Translations under genes and position numbers: made by a program
NCBI GenBank assembly: GCA_022776215.1
Contig: JALFIR010000029.1
Coordinates: 1-54,028 of the forward strand
Source: Colivicinus sp022776215
Lineage (GTDB): Bacteria > Bacillota_I > Bacilli_A > Erysipelotrichales > Erysipelotrichaceae
DNA length: 54,028 nucleotides
Reading direction: 5' to 3'
In this document: piece by piece, positions 16,224 through 25,636 of the stretch
Layout of the letters: the number at the start of each line of letters is the position of its first letter
Position numbering within the stretch: position 1 is the first letter of the stretch
The notes under the pieces: model-generated
Told to the model about the DNA's origin: nothing
The model's input: only the letters and a program-made list of their open reading frames with translations
Database searches by the model: none

Positions 16224-17567
16224 TTAATTAATTTTTTCTTGTTTATCAGCCTTACCAATAAAGATATAACCTAGGATAAAGAAGACTGCAAGTAGACCAA
16301 CCGCAACATTGATTGACTTAATGGTTATACCAAAGAAAGTAAAGACACCACCTGTTTTGATACCAATCTTCTTAACCACGAAAATCACAAATGAACCTAA
16401 GAATGAGGCACCCTTGGCAAAGATATCATAGATACCAAAGTACTCACCACTGTTTTCACTTGGAATAATCTTTGCGTAATATGATCTAGAAAGTGATTGA
16501 ATAGAACCTTGGAAACATCCTACGCCGAAGGCCATAATCGCAAATTGCCAGATATTTGTAAGAGTTAGGGCATATAGACATACGGCAGTATAACCTATGA
16601 TACAAATCTTAATAAGTTCAACTGTATCCTTTTTCTTACTTAATTTCGCAAAGAATAAAGAACCACCAAAAGCAACCACTTGTGTTAGCAACAAGAATAC
16701 TACTTGTCCTACTGTATTTAAACCTAAGTCAGTGCCTAGGTTGATACAGTTATCGATGATAGTACCTACACCATCAATATATAAGAAGAAGGCAATCAAG
16801 AAATACAACACTTTCTTATCTTCCTTGGCAATTCTTCTTAATGTGTTACCAATCTTTTTGAAGGCTTTTGAAATGCCGCGCTTAGTATCTTCAACATAAT
16901 TAACTTGTTTATAGTTTTTGATAAGTGGAAATGATACAACAAGCCACCATAAGGCTGTTACTACAAAGCCAATAATCATGCCAAGTCTTGGTGAAAATAA
17001 CATTAAATTTTCACTAATACCACCACTTAAGCAATAAGCAATAAGTGCCAACAAAAATGGGATGCAAGAACCGATATAACCCCATGCATAGCCATAAGAA
17101 GATACTTCATCAGATCTTTCTTCACTGGTAATATCATTTAACATCGAGTCATAGAAAGTTAATGATGCCTGATAGGCGATCTTAGTAACGACAAAGATGC
17201 CTAAGAAGATAAACCATGTATTAGCTAAACCATTTAAGATACAAGCGATAATACCAATCGCAACACTTGTTTGGAAAACAATCTTCTTTTTATCTTTATG
17301 ATCGGCTAAGACACCACAAACCGGTCCAATGAAGGCAACAAGTACTGTTACAAGAGAAGTTGCCAAGGCCCAATAAGCAGTTGCGTTATCACTTGAAATC
17401 TGACCAGGAGCAGTTCCGATAGCTGTTTGTTTAAACCAAATAGGAATAAGTGAACAAGCTAACATTGTATATGCTGAGTTACCTACATCATATAGTACCC
17501 ACGCAAATTCTTTTTCATTTAAGCCCCTAAAAGCTTTTAAGTTGTTTAATTTTTTTAATAAATTCAT
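16224..17567 (-). CDS. MFS transporter, UMF1/Atg22-like
   Basis: 447 residues with about 12 membrane helices. The N-terminal EFAWVLYDVGNSAYTML motif is typical of the UMF1 (Atg22-like) branch of the major facilitator superfamily, which in vacuoles exports amino acids; bacterial substrates are mostly unknown. A second family feature is the QSLSRSYYAKIIP segment near residue 357. The gene follows the zinc phospholipase C-like gene by 9 nt, so the two form an operon. Confidence 0.9.
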   Translation of the reverse strand: MNLLKKLNNLKAFRGLNEKEFAWVLYDVGNSAYTMLACSLIPIWFKQTAIGTAPGQISSDNATAYWALATSLVTVLVAFIGPVCGVLADHKDKKKIVFQTSVAIGIIACILNGLANTWFIFLGIFVVTKIAYQASLTFYDSMLNDITSEERSDEVSSYGYAWGYIGSCIPFLLALIAYCLSGGISENLMLFSPRLGMIIGFVVTALWWLVVSFPLIKNYKQVNYVEDTKRGISKAFKKIGNTLRRIAKEDKKVLYFLIAFFLYIDGVGTIIDNCINLGTDLGLNTVGQVVFLLLTQVVAFGGSLFFAKLSKKKDTVELIKICIIGYTAVCLYALTLTNIWQFAIMAFGVGCFQGSIQSLSRSYYAKIIPSENSGEYFGIYDIFAKGASFLGSFVIFVVKKIGIKTGGVFTFFGITIKSINVAVGLLAVFFILGYIFIGKADKQEKIN

Positions 17568-17576
17568 AAATTTACC

Positions 17577-18446
17577 CTAATCTTGTAGATCCTTTACCTC
17601 ATATTTCTTTTCTTCTTCATAACTCAATACTGGAAGACTTCTATAATCCTCTTTAGGAGTGAAGTCATGTTTGAAATAAGGTGGAAGTTCTTCTTTGTTG
17701 TTTAGATAATCGATTAAGTTTTGAGCCAATATTGGATAATGCTCAACCGCCTTATCAAAATATTTATCAAGTCTTAAGCTAGAATCTAAGCATCTAGGAT
17801 CGTTTTTAGTAGTCAATAATAAATCCTTAAAGTCCTTACAATGAGCTAAGTCCATACCTGTATTTAAAATAAATCTTTTTATACAGTTGCTGTCTTTTAA
17901 TAAATCAAGATATTTCTTTTGATCCTTAATAGTTTTGTATACAGTTTCTTCATCAACATCACCAAATAATTCAGAAATATCTTTTGCCATCTTTCTATCA
18001 GGTTTTAATGAGAAAGTTACTGATTTCTTCACCGGATTGTAACCATCTTTAATTAAAAGATAACGGTCAAATTGAGACTCTATCTTTCCATGAGATACCT
18101 TAGAAGTTTCTTCTTTAATCTCGATGTAACCATGACAATAAGAATCCAAAGTAAAGTGACAAGTAAAACCTAATAAGTAAGCTAACTTAGCATCCTTATC
18201 ATCTTGATTCTTTAGATAATTAAATTTAAAGATAGCTAAGATATCATTGTAACTGGTATCGTGCATATCAGTTCCTTTTTGATTGATATCATTGTGCTTT
18301 AAACAGTTGTAATAAAAGAAAATGTCGGGTCCGTGGACACCGTAATCAAATATGGGACGATTTTCATTAATGATTTTTTGAATTTCTACTGGCAATGTCT
18401 TGATACACTTATCCCCAAAGCGCCAGTGAGCATACGTAGTTGGCAT
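17577..18446 (-). CDS. Zinc-dependent phospholipase C family protein
   Basis: 289 residues. It begins MPTTYAHWRFGDK and carries the spaced His/Asp residues of the phospholipase C/S1-P1 nuclease-like zinc family: H6, the YGVHGPDIFFYY block near residue 37, then FTCHFTLDSYCHGYIE near residue 93. No signal peptide is visible, unlike secreted clostridial phospholipases, so a cytoplasmic role is likely. Substrate unknown. AAGGAG lies 8 nt before the ATG. It is first in an operon with the MFS transporter. Confidence 0.85.
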   Translation of the reverse strand: MPTTYAHWRFGDKCIKTLPVEIQKIINENRPIFDYGVHGPDIFFYYNCLKHNDINQKGTDMHDTSYNDILAIFKFNYLKNQDDKDAKLAYLLGFTCHFTLDSYCHGYIEIKEETSKVSHGKIESQFDRYLLIKDGYNPVKKSVTFSLKPDRKMAKDISELFGDVDEETVYKTIKDQKKYLDLLKDSNCIKRFILNTGMDLAHCKDFKDLLLTTKNDPRCLDSSLRLDKYFDKAVEHYPILAQNLIDYLNNKEELPPYFKHDFTPKEDYRSLPVLSYEEEKKYEVKDLQD

Positions 18447-18612
18447 AAAATTCTCCTTGTTTAAGTCAATTTTATAAAATATCCACTCTAATTGAAAGTA
18501 AAGAGTGTGTAATTTTTTATTTAAAAGTAGCTTTCGTCCTAAAAATATACAAAAAATTTATAGATTTTTTTACAAATTGAGTAAAATAGGAAATGTTAGT
18601 TGGAGGATATTT

Positions 18613-19470
18613 ATGGCGTTTGGAGATAGAAAAGACGGAAGACTATTAAGAGAACTAGATTCGCTACATTTTGTGACAGGAGTTATTTATCCTAATAGAT
18701 GTGATAATGAAGCATTCATTTCGGAGACAATAGATTTAACTAATATTAATGATTACTTAAAGAAAAAGAATTATGAAGGTATCGAATATAAGTATAATTT
18801 ATTCCAAATTATTGTATGTGCGATGAGCAAGGTTATCACTTTAAGACCTAAGATGAATCGTTTTATTGTCAATGGTAACTTCTATCAAAGAAATGAAGTT
18901 AGTTTATCATTTGTGGTTAAGAAACAATTTAAAGATGGTGGAGCCGAAGCTTTAGCTTTCTTACATACTAAAGATGATGATAATATCAACACAATTCATG
19001 ATGCGATTCATAAACAAGTAGATTTTACAAGAAGTGAGAAGAAGGACGCTTCTACTGAAGGGATGGACTTCTTTAATAGAATACCTCGTTTCGTTGGAAA
19101 ATTCTTGTTACATGTGATGATGTGGTGTGATAAGCATGGTATTGTGCCTGCATCACTTATTCAAACTGACCCTTATTATTCAAGTTGTGTAGTTTCTAAT
19201 CTTGGTTCAATTAAGATGAAAAGTGGCTACCATCATTTGACTAACTGGGGTACTTGTTCCATGATTCTTTTGATTGGTGAGATTAAGAAAAGACCAGTTT
19301 ATGATGAAAATGGAAATGTAAAGATGGTTGATACAGTTGATCTTGGTCTAACAATTGATGAAAGATTAGCTGATGGTTATTATTATTCAAAGACTATTCG
19401 ATTATTGAAGAAATTATTGGAAAATCCTGAATTATTAGAAGAAAATTTAGCTCAAGAAGTAGATTATTAA
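18613..19470 (+). CDS. E2-like (2-oxoacid dehydrogenase/CAT fold) acyltransferase, stand-alone
   Basis: 285 residues matching the catalytic domain of dihydrolipoyl acyltransferases. C-terminal motifs are SSCVVSNLGSI, HHLTNWGTCSMILLIGE and DERLADGYYYSK. The last aligns with the E2 DHRxxDG active-site motif but has Glu where the catalytic His stands. There is no lipoyl or subunit-binding domain. Start at ATG 18613 (MAFGDRKDG) is chosen because GGAGG lies 6 nt upstream; the in-frame extension to 18505 has no ribosome binding site. The acyl-CoA ligase gene follows 9 nt later, so an acyl transfer role coupled to that ligase is inferred. Confidence 0.85.
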   Translation: MAFGDRKDGRLLRELDSLHFVTGVIYPNRCDNEAFISETIDLTNINDYLKKKNYEGIEYKYNLFQIIVCAMSKVITLRPKMNRFIVNGNFYQRNEVSLSFVVKKQFKDGGAEALAFLHTKDDDNINTIHDAIHKQVDFTRSEKKDASTEGMDFFNRIPRFVGKFLLHVMMWCDKHGIVPASLIQTDPYYSSCVVSNLGSIKMKSGYHHLTNWGTCSMILLIGEIKKRPVYDENGNVKMVDTVDLGLTIDERLADGYYYSKTIRLLKKLLENPELLEENLAQEVDY

Positions 19471-19479
19471 GGAGTTATT

Positions 19480-21195
19480 ATGAGTGAAAATACTGTGAAG
19501 ACACCTTGGAAAAAGAATCTAGGTGATGTTCCGTTCACTATGGAATACTTTGATGGTTCCATGTATGAAATGGTTGAGGAAATTGGTAAGAAATATCCCA
19601 ATTATGTTGCGTTTGACTTTATGGGTAGATCAACTACTTATAGAGAACTTTTAAAAAATGTTGAACAATGTGCTAAGTCACTTTCAATGTTGGGTATTAG
19701 AGAAAATGACAAAGTTACTATTGCCATGCCTAATTGTCCCCAAGCCATTTATATGTTTTATGCGATTAATCTAATTGGTGCTGTATCCAATATGGTTCAT
19801 CCTCTTAGTTCCGAAAAGGAATTAGAATTCTATATTAATGAATCAGAGAGTATGACTGTTGTTACTCTTGACCAGTTCTATCATAAGTTTGAGGCTATTA
19901 GAGCTAATACTTGTGCTAAAAATATTATTATTGCCCGTATTAGAGACGCTCTAAGTCAACCACTTAGATGGGGTTATATGTTAACTGAGGGTAGAAAGAT
20001 TGAAAAGATTCCAAGTGATGCTCCAGTTATTTTTTGGGATGATTTTTTGAAGTTTGGTAAGACAAGATTCTTTGATATTAAGGTAAAAAGAAAGTCAGAT
20101 GATCCAGCTACTATCCTATATTCTGGTGGTACTACTGGTGTTACTAAGGGTATTCTTTTGACTAATAAGAACTTTAATGCGCTTGCTACTCAAATTATCG
20201 CAACTAATCCTATGTTTAGACCTGGTGATAAGATGTTGAGCGCTATGCCTTTGTTCCATGGTTTTGGACTTGGTGTATGTATTCATTCAATGTTGGCCTT
20301 TGGTGGTAGATGTATTTTAGTACCACGTTTTACGCCTGAATCTTATGCAAAGTTAATTGCTAAGTATAAATGCAACTTTATTGCGGGTGTTCCAACTTTG
20401 TATGAAGCACTTCTTCGTTTACCTAAGTTTGATAATGCTGACTTAAGTAGTTTAAAGGGTGTTTTCTCAGGTGGTGACTCTTTGTCTATTGAACTTAAGA
20501 AGAAATTGGATAAGTTCTTATATGATCACAAGGCTGTAGTCCAGGTAAGAGAGGGTTATGGCACAACTGAGACAGTTACAGCTTGTTGCTTAACTCCTAC
20601 TCATATGCATAAGGAAGGTTCTATTGGTTTACCTTTCCCTGATACCTATATCAAGATTGTTAAGCCAGATACTGATGAGGAACTTCCATACGGTCAAGAG
20701 GGTGAAATCTTGTTGGCTGGTCCTACGGTTATGAAAGAATATATTAATCATCCAGAGGAAACTGCTAATACTTTAAGAAAACATAAGGATGGTTTAACTT
20801 GGGTTTATACAGGTGACTTGGGTGTTATGGATAGTGATGGTTTTGTTTTCTTTAAGGGTAGAAGTAAGCGTATGATTATCACATCTGGTTATAATGTGTA
20901 TCCAGCTCAACTTGAAAATATTATTGACGCTTGTGATATTGTTTCAATGTCTTGTGTAATTGGAGTGCCTGATCCATATCGTATGCAAAAGGTTAAGGCT
21001 TTTGTTGTCTTAAAGAGTGGTGTTCCTTCTAATGAACAATCTAAGGATTACATCAAGGCATATTGTCAAAAACATATTGCCAAGTATGCAATGCCAAGAG
21101 AAATAGAATTTAGAACTGAACTTCCAAAGACTCTAGTTGGTAAGGTAGCTTATCGTAAGTTAGAGGAAGAGGAAAACGCAAAAATTGAGGCTTAA
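19480..21195 (+). CDS. Acyl-CoA synthetase (AMP-forming), class I adenylate-forming
   Basis: Activates a carboxylic acid to acyl-AMP and then acyl-CoA; the exact acid is unknown. Motifs are the P-loop YSGGTTGVTKGI near residue 205, GYGTTE near residue 360, YTGDLG near residue 446, and the C-terminal GRSKRMIITSGYNVYPAQLE hinge. The catalytic Lys is in KTLVGKVAYRKL. Length 571 is usual. It follows the E2-like acyltransferase by 9 nt with AAGGAG upstream, and a terminator closes the operon. Confidence 0.93.
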   Translation: MSENTVKTPWKKNLGDVPFTMEYFDGSMYEMVEEIGKKYPNYVAFDFMGRSTTYRELLKNVEQCAKSLSMLGIRENDKVTIAMPNCPQAIYMFYAINLIGAVSNMVHPLSSEKELEFYINESESMTVVTLDQFYHKFEAIRANTCAKNIIIARIRDALSQPLRWGYMLTEGRKIEKIPSDAPVIFWDDFLKFGKTRFFDIKVKRKSDDPATILYSGGTTGVTKGILLTNKNFNALATQIIATNPMFRPGDKMLSAMPLFHGFGLGVCIHSMLAFGGRCILVPRFTPESYAKLIAKYKCNFIAGVPTLYEALLRLPKFDNADLSSLKGVFSGGDSLSIELKKKLDKFLYDHKAVVQVREGYGTTETVTACCLTPTHMHKEGSIGLPFPDTYIKIVKPDTDEELPYGQEGEILLAGPTVMKEYINHPEETANTLRKHKDGLTWVYTGDLGVMDSDGFVFFKGRSKRMIITSGYNVYPAQLENIIDACDIVSMSCVIGVPDPYRMQKVKAFVVLKSGVPSNEQSKDYIKAYCQKHIAKYAMPREIEFRTELPKTLVGKVAYRKLEEEENAKIEA

Positions 21196-21208
21196 TTGCC
21201 TCTTTTTT
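21187..21208 (+). terminator. Intrinsic terminator
   Basis: GAGGC (21187-21191) and GCCTC (21198-21202) followed by six T, overlapping the 3' end of the acyl-CoA synthetase gene. Confidence 0.8.
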
Positions 21209-21279
21209 GTATATTTTCGTTAATGTGACAATCAAAATATTTCTTGATAAATAATATAATCATATTAGAGGTTAAGTAT

Positions 21280-22206
21280 ATGAGAAAAGAAGAATTTAGT
21301 TTTTTATCAAGTGATGGTGTAACAAATATTAGAGCTATTAGATATATTCCTGAAGATAAGCCAAAAGCTATCTTGCAGATATCTCATGGCATGGTTGAAT
21401 TTATTGATCGTTATGAATTATTTGCTAAGTATTTAACTGATAGAAGTATTTTGGTTACTGGTAATGATCATTTAGGGCATGGTGGTTCTGTTACTTCTGA
21501 AGATAACTGGGGTTATTTCCATGAAGATGAAGGATATTTAAAGGTTTTAGAGGATCTTCATCATTTAACTTTAATCACTAAAGACTTATATCCAAATATT
21601 CCATATTTCCTTTTGGGACATTCAATGGGTTCTTTCTATGCAAGACGTTATTTATTTACATATAAGAATGAGCTAGATGGTGCCATTATTATGGGAACTG
21701 CTTGGCAACCTAAGATTGCGGTTAAAACAGGAAAGTTATTATGCAATATCATCAAGACATTTAAGGGAAGCAAGTATCGTAGTTCTTTGGTTAATAACAT
21801 GGCCCTTGGTTCTTACAATAAGAGATGGGAACCATCAACAACTCATAACGATTGGCTTACAAAGGATGAAAAGATTGTGGAGTGGTATTCTAATGAGCCT
21901 AAGTGTTCGTTTATGTTTACAGTAAATGGTTATTATAATGTTTTCTCTGTTCTTGATGATGTATGTGATGAAGGTAATATTGATAAAGTAGAAAAAGATT
22001 TACCAATTATTTTCTTAGCTGGTAACGATGATCCTGTAGGTAATTATGGTAAGGGTGTTACCAAAGCATATGAAACCTTTAAATCAAAGGGTATTAAAGA
22101 TGTTTCTATTAAGTTATATCCAACTGATAGACATGAAATATTAAATGAACTTGATAAAGAACAAGTTTATGAAGATGTCTATGAATTTATTGATAAGCAT
22201 ATATAA
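21280..22206 (+). CDS. Alpha/beta hydrolase, monoacylglycerol lipase-like
   Basis: 308-residue serine hydrolase of the Hydrolase_4/S33 type. It has the oxyanion motif SHGMVEF, nucleophile elbow GHSMGS near residue 113, acid in LAGNDDPVG near residue 248, and catalytic His in DRHEILNE near residue 288. No signal peptide is present. The start at ATG 21280 is preferred because AGAGG lies upstream; the in-frame ATG at 21244 has none. It is preceded by a terminator and so forms its own unit. Substrate is probably a lipid or lysophospholipid ester, by family only. Confidence 0.9.
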   Translation: MRKEEFSFLSSDGVTNIRAIRYIPEDKPKAILQISHGMVEFIDRYELFAKYLTDRSILVTGNDHLGHGGSVTSEDNWGYFHEDEGYLKVLEDLHHLTLITKDLYPNIPYFLLGHSMGSFYARRYLFTYKNELDGAIIMGTAWQPKIAVKTGKLLCNIIKTFKGSKYRSSLVNNMALGSYNKRWEPSTTHNDWLTKDEKIVEWYSNEPKCSFMFTVNGYYNVFSVLDDVCDEGNIDKVEKDLPIIFLAGNDDPVGNYGKGVTKAYETFKSKGIKDVSIKLYPTDRHEILNELDKEQVYEDVYEFIDKHI

Positions 22207-22211
22207 TTTTA

Positions 22212-23727
22212 TTAGATGTTGACTTCTATATAAGCAACATCTTTTATTTTTTCGTGAGACGCGATAAGAATAATATGACCATCACTCTTGCCTTTTTCTA
22301 TTATTTCATAAAACTCTTGATACTTAGCCTTGTCTAAATAGTTCAAAGGTTCATCATAGATAATAATCTTTTCTTTTCTATCAAGAGACAACAATAACTG
22401 TAATTTCTTAGTTTCACCACTTGATAAGCTTTTTACATCATCTTCTAGGTTGTGATTCTCGATTGGACAATAATCGTAATTACTTAGATTATCTTTAATA
22501 GTGCCTTTAAGTTTATATGTTTCAGATGGGACAAAGTATATATTGTGATATAAGAAATCGTTTTTATCTTTAATTTCTTTACCATCAACAAAAATTTGGG
22601 TATTGTTATTAGAAAATATGCCACTCAAAATATTGAACAATGTAGTTTTTACCGTTTATTAGATAAATGTTGTTGGATTTAAAATTTAATTTATAGTCAA
22701 CGAATAGTTTCTTATCACCATAAGAAAAATCAATATTCTCGAAAGTGATTTCATTAAAGTCATCAAAATTTAAGTTTTTAGGATGGTAAACCTCCAAATC
22801 TAAAACATCAAGTACTCTTTTTTCACTAATTTTCGCCTTACTAATTTTCTTTTTTAAATCCAAGAAATATTCAATAGGATCCCAGATTCTAGATACAAAG
22901 ATATTTAGTGTTGTTAATTGGCCGACACTTAATTCACCCTTAAGAGCTAAATAGGCTCCAAAAATATATACCGAAATGATACATAGGTTTAATAAACCAC
23001 TTACAATAAAAATGTTGTATTTTTCATCACTTAAAGAATAACTTAACATTGCCTTATAACCATTATGATTTTTATTCATATAATCATTAAAAACAGCATT
23101 CTCATTTCTTAATGATCTTATCGAATGATTATTATTGAATGATGTTTCAAATTTGTTATTTAAATCTTCTTCACTTTCCATATAAGCATTTGCCTTGGCT
23201 TCAATTTTAGGAATTAATTTAAAATTGGATAAGACAAAGAAAGGCACGATTGCCAACATTACTAAAGAAATTTTAGTAGAAATGATAAACATGGATACAA
23301 ACAAGATGATTGTATAGATTAGATTAATTAGTGTATCTATAAAATACTCAAAGAACATAAAAGACATATCTTCAATATCACTATTGTGTCTTTGAAGATA
23401 ATATCCTAAATCTTTTTTGTTGATGTTTTGATAGTCACTATAAATAATCCTTTCAAATAAATCTTTCTTTAAACCATATTGGATGTCACCGTTTATTTTG
23501 ATATAGACATAAGACCTGATATACATAAGTGCTAGAAAGGCGCATACAGAAAGTATCATACATATTCCATTAATCTTTAAGGCATTAATGTCTTTACTTA
23601 CGGCACTATCAATAACTCTACCTGTAAAGATAGGTGAGAAGATAACGGATATCTTAAACAACAAAGATATAAGTCCGTAAAAGAAGAATGATGATTTATT
23701 ACTTAGATATTTTTTATATTTTTGCAT
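22212..23727 (-). pseudogene. ABC exporter (fused TMD-NBD), frameshifted and lacking its P-loop
   Basis: The N-terminal part (from ATG 23727, with AGGTGGG upstream) has six membrane helices and an ABC_membrane domain, then the start of the nucleotide-binding domain (FENIDFSYGDKKLF). It leaves frame at about 22643-22652. The rest of the domain continues in another frame (22640-22212): FNILSG, signature LSSGETKKLQ, Walker B KIIIYDEPLNYLD, H-loop SHE. At the join the protein reads YLINGKN then would resume TTLFNIL, so the GSGK of Walker A is missing. A 14-nt deletion between two AAAAAC copies would explain both the shift and the loss. ATP binding should be abolished. Confidence 0.85.
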
Positions 23728-23767
23728 AAGAACACCCACCTATATTAAATATATTGTACTATTAAAA

Positions 23768-23790
23768 AAGTGATGTTTAATACACCACTT
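23768..23790 (-). terminator. Intrinsic terminator of the DUF4236 gene
   Basis: On the minus strand AAGTGGTG pairs with CATCACTT (one G-T pair), followed by a T-run at 23763-23769. It overlaps the stop codon. Confidence 0.7.
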
Positions 23791-24775
23791 ATCTTATGTC
23801 ATTTAAATCAATATCATCTACTGGCTTAAAACCATTAGTCTTTGTAAAACTCATGTTTTGTTTAAAACGAGCACAGAAATCACTTGGATCGATTCGTTCA
23901 AAGTTAATGTTCTCAAAACCATCTCTAACATAAAGAATAGACATGATAGTTGATTGAGTATTGTTGCCTGTTGAAGAATCAAAGAATTCTTCTTCAGCAT
24001 TAACCAAGACAAAGTCTACAGGTAGTAGGGCAAATACTTCTCTAGCGATTCTAATTGAGCATGAACATACATAGTCTTGTGCTAAATCATTGAATTCAGT
24101 TTTTCTAAGATTGTAGTCAACAATATCGCCATTTTCATTTTCTTTATAACCAAATGTTGGTACTACATCCTTAATCTTCACTTCAAATTTACAAGATAAG
24201 ATGTCTTTGTCATCAACACCAAATTCAAAATCACTGCCATAGGCTGAAATATCGTTAAGTGTAGAATATTCTTGAATCACTTCTAAATAAGTATCACTAT
24301 CCTTATGCATGATACTCTTGGCTAAATTAATATCAGCTTGCCAATTAGCTCTTTCTTTTTCACTTAAATTGTTCGGAATACAACCAAGAGCTAAGCTTTT
24401 CCAATCAATTGGATTAATTGACTTTACATGTAAAGACTTAATTTGTCTGATATATTCGTTATATTCATCCAATTGTTGGCTGCTATATGTCGCTTTATTT
24501 GCTTTTTTACTTGTGTTTTTAGTTAAAGAAGAACCTGACTTTTTAGTAACCTCTTCTTTTTCTTTCTTACCGCCAAATAAACCGCCAAAAGTATCAAAAC
24601 TCTTACGGTAACCAACACCAGTACCAGGAATACCAGCAGATACTGTTGATTTACCTTTTGAGTTAAATGTATAGTGAGCGCCTTTTTTACCAACGGTAAC
24701 AGATACACCTGTTTTTGATACATTAAGTTTAACGCCATTGGCTATTTTTATACTTTTTCTAAATGTTAATCCCAT
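23789..24775 (-). CDS. DUF4236 domain protein
   Basis: 328 residues. The N-terminal 55 residues (MGLTFRKSIKIANGVKLNVSKTG and GIPGTGVGYRKS) are the DUF4236 domain, a small conserved module of unknown function. A lysine-rich linker follows (about 65-90), then a C-terminal region with no recognised domain. Start at ATG 24775 is chosen because AGAGG lies 8 nt upstream; the GTG at 24793 would place that site inside the gene. It is divergent from the purine nucleoside phosphorylase gene. Confidence 0.85.
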   Translation of the reverse strand: MGLTFRKSIKIANGVKLNVSKTGVSVTVGKKGAHYTFNSKGKSTVSAGIPGTGVGYRKSFDTFGGLFGGKKEKEEVTKKSGSSLTKNTSKKANKATYSSQQLDEYNEYIRQIKSLHVKSINPIDWKSLALGCIPNNLSEKERANWQADINLAKSIMHKDSDTYLEVIQEYSTLNDISAYGSDFEFGVDDKDILSCKFEVKIKDVVPTFGYKENENGDIVDYNLRKTEFNDLAQDYVCSCSIRIAREVFALLPVDFVLVNAEEEFFDSSTGNNTQSTIMSILYVRDGFENINFERIDPSDFCARFKQNMSFTKTNGFKPVDDIDLNDIR

Positions 24776-24829
24776 AAATAAAACCTCTAACACAAGAATA
24801 ACATATAATGATGAAAAAGGAGGCGATTT

Positions 24830-25636
24830 ATGAATTTTGAAAATATCTATGAATCTTACAATTATTTGAAAGAGAATGTTGAAATTAAGCCTGAAATTGG
24901 GATTATTTTAGGTTCTGGTTTGGGTGATGTGGTTAATTTATTAAGCGATAAACAAATTATTTCCTATAAAGATATTCCTCATTTTCCTTGTTCAAATGTA
25001 GTAGGACATGAGGGTAATTTAGTCTTTGGTAAGGTGAATAATTTAAATGTTGTTATAATGCAGGGAAGAACCCATTATTATGAGGGCAAGGGTTTTGATC
25101 CTGTTGTTTATCCAATTTATGTTTTAAAACTATTGGGAATTGATAAGTTAATTATTACTAATGCCTGTGGTGCTGTTAATGAAAACTTTAAACCAGGTGA
25201 TCTAATGTTGATTACTGACTATATCAACTTATTGGGCATTAATCCTTTAATCGGTGACAACAACGAAGACTTTGGACCAAGATTCCCTGATATGTCAGAG
25301 AGCTATAGTAAAGAATTAATCAATAAGGTTAAAAGTATTGCTGATATTCCTTTACAAGAGGGTGTTTATGCTTTCTTTAACGGACCATGTTATGAGACAG
25401 CTGCTGAAATTAGAGCCTATAAGATGATGGGCGCTGATGTTGTTGGCATGTCAACCGTTCCTGAGACTATTGTGGCTAATTATATGGGTATTAAAGTTTT
25501 GGGCATTTCTTGTATCACTAATATGGCAACTGGTTTGGCAAAAGAAAAGCACTCCCACAAGGAAGTGCTTGAAGTAGCTAATAGATCTAGTCTTAATTTA
25601 TGTAATTTAATTAAGAATTTTTTATTATCTTTCTAA
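24830..25636 (+). CDS. punA: Purine nucleoside phosphorylase (trimeric PNP-I type)
   Basis: Phosphorolysis of inosine/guanosine and deoxy forms to base plus ribose-1-phosphate in purine salvage. Motifs are GSGLGD near residue 28 (phosphate binding), GRTHYYEG near residue 80, TNACGAVNENFKPGDLMLITDYINL near residue 111, GPCYET near residue 185, GADVVGMSTVPE near residue 203, and the purine-binding TNMATGL near residue 233. The 268-residue length fits. AAGGAGG is upstream. It converges with htpG and overlaps its 3' end by 12 nt. Confidence 0.95.
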   Translation: MNFENIYESYNYLKENVEIKPEIGIILGSGLGDVVNLLSDKQIISYKDIPHFPCSNVVGHEGNLVFGKVNNLNVVIMQGRTHYYEGKGFDPVVYPIYVLKLLGIDKLIITNACGAVNENFKPGDLMLITDYINLLGINPLIGDNNEDFGPRFPDMSESYSKELINKVKSIADIPLQEGVYAFFNGPCYETAAEIRAYKMMGADVVGMSTVPETIVANYMGIKVLGISCITNMATGLAKEKHSHKEVLEVANRSSLNLCNLIKNFLLSF

